DNA of 6,148 bases from an uncultured Roseburia sp. (GTDB taxonomy: Bacteria; Bacillota; Clostridia; Lachnospirales; Lachnospiraceae). Made by a program: the position numbers and the translations under genes. Below the pieces are notes generated by a model. That model did not search any database and was not told where the DNA came from. It was given only the letters and a program-made list of their open reading frames with translations. Shown piece by piece: positions 5,439 to 6,148 of the stretch. The stretch lies in NCBI GenBank assembly GCA_945928585.1, contig CAMENQ010000155.1:1-6148 (forward strand). Reading direction: 5' to 3'. Position 1 is the first letter of the stretch, and each line of letters begins with the position of its first letter.

Positions 5439-6148
5439 TTATATCTGAATCTGCTTTACTACTATCTGCACACTTGTTTTTCCATTGTAAGTATTTATCT
5501 GCGGATAATAAGTAACTGCCATTCTTATTTCATTTTCTCTGCCTGTTTTTGCCAGTCTTAGCTGTTCCTCCCCGTATTTTTCCATTATGTCTGTCTGTAA
5601 CTGCTCTATATCCCCAAAATATAATGCCTGTATGGGAAATTTATCTGCTCCCTTTAATGTCATTTTGAGAACGTTTCTGTTTCTGCCCATTATATTAAAG
5701 CTTAAAAGCTCCACAGGCTTTTCTGCAAACAATGGCTTTTCATTTGCTTTTCCAAAGGGTTCAAGTACTGAAAGTTCCTCTATAAAGCTTTCCGTAATAT
5801 ATGAAAAAGGCATTTTTACATCTATCCATATTTTTTCAGTGAGAATGTCCTGTGTCATGGTTTCGTTTTCATTGACCGTTTTTTCAAAGGCTTCTATGTT
5901 TTCCTTTGGAAGTGACAGTCCTGCCGCCATCTCATGTCCTCCAAATTTTGTAAAAAGACTTTTACATTTTGAAAGCTCCTTAAACATATCATATCCTTCT
6001 ATGGAACGTCCGGAGCCTTTGGCTGTGCCTACCTCATCTGAATCTGTCAATATAACTACAGGCTTGTAAAACTGCTCCCTCACTCTGCCTGCCACTATTC
6101 CTGCTATGCTTTCGTGGACTCCCGGCACATACAGTATAAGAACATTTT
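5439..6148 (-). CDS. recJ: Single-stranded-DNA-specific exonuclease RecJ, C-terminal part
   Basis: The last 236 codons of RecJ, a 5'-to-3' single-strand DNA exonuclease used in recombination and mismatch/base-excision repair. The gene enters from the right edge, and the frame is open to the last base (NVLILYVPGVHESIAGIVAG), so the GTG at about 6128 is internal and not a start. Counting from the first visible residue, the DHHA1 domain shows GIVAGRV (16-22), KPVVILTD (28-35), GSGRSIEGY (44-52) and the conserved FGGHEMAAGL (68-77), whose histidine contributes to substrate or metal binding in the family. Residues from about 125 onward (LLSFNIMGRNRNVLKM and what follows) match the RecJ OB-fold that grips single-stranded DNA. 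The catalytic DHH motifs would lie outside the window. The C-terminus ends at VKQIQI with TAA, with no sign of truncation at that end. Confidence 0.95.
   Translation of the reverse strand, partial: NVLILYVPGVHESIAGIVAGRVREQFYKPVVILTDSDEVGTAKGSGRSIEGYDMFKELSKCKSLFTKFGGHEMAAGLSLPKENIEAFEKTVNENETMTQDILTEKIWIDVKMPFSYITESFIEELSVLEPFGKANEKPLFAEKPVELLSFNIMGRNRNVLKMTLKGADKFPIQALYFGDIEQLQTDIMEKYGEEQLRLAKTGRENEIRMAVTYYPQINTYNGKTSVQIVVKQIQI

Noticed and set aside
5587..6069. 160-codon plus-strand open frame opposite recJ
   Set aside because: It is the antisense of conserved RecJ DHHA1 sequence and has no family resemblance of its own.

Overview
The window looks like chromosomal DNA of a low-GC Clostridia member, most likely Lachnospiraceae. 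All recognisable genes lie on the minus strand, the DNA is AT-rich, and the order recJ ... apt - relA - MBL hydrolase - hemZ-like start is, from my general knowledge of the family, a common arrangement there. I cannot name the species from the sequence alone.

In transcription order (right to left): the 3' third of recJ (5439-6148, cut by the window edge); a 104-bp gap with an inverted repeat beside a T-tract; a two-gene unit of a TIM-barrel sugar-phosphate isomerase/epimerase-like protein (4510-5334) overlapping by 7 bp a small DUF1294 membrane protein (4226-4516); a 510-bp non-coding interval (3716-4225); apt (3191-3715); a bifunctional (p)ppGpp synthetase/hydrolase (833-3133); a glyoxalase II-like metallo-beta-lactamase-fold hydrolase (186-827); and the first 42 codons of a probable hemZ (1-128).

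The most striking object is a giant imperfect palindrome at 3905-4216. Two arms of about 152 and 156 bp match at roughly 86% (hand alignment) around a 4-nt apex. The arms carry a GC-rich core unlike the surrounding DNA and have no convincing gene. It resembles a foldback or MITE-type intergenic repeat, or a very long structured RNA, and separates the isomerase/DUF1294 pair from apt. Just outside it, apt has its own strong promoter (TTGAAA, 17 bp, TATAAT with an extended -10), followed by a leader of about 97 nt with small hairpins.

Functionally, apt and relA form a purine-salvage/stringent-response pair that continues without a visible terminator into the MBL hydrolase and probably hemZ. The isomerase/DUF1294 pair and the palindrome look like additions between recJ and apt. 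No tRNA, rRNA, CRISPR array, transposase or phage gene is visible.
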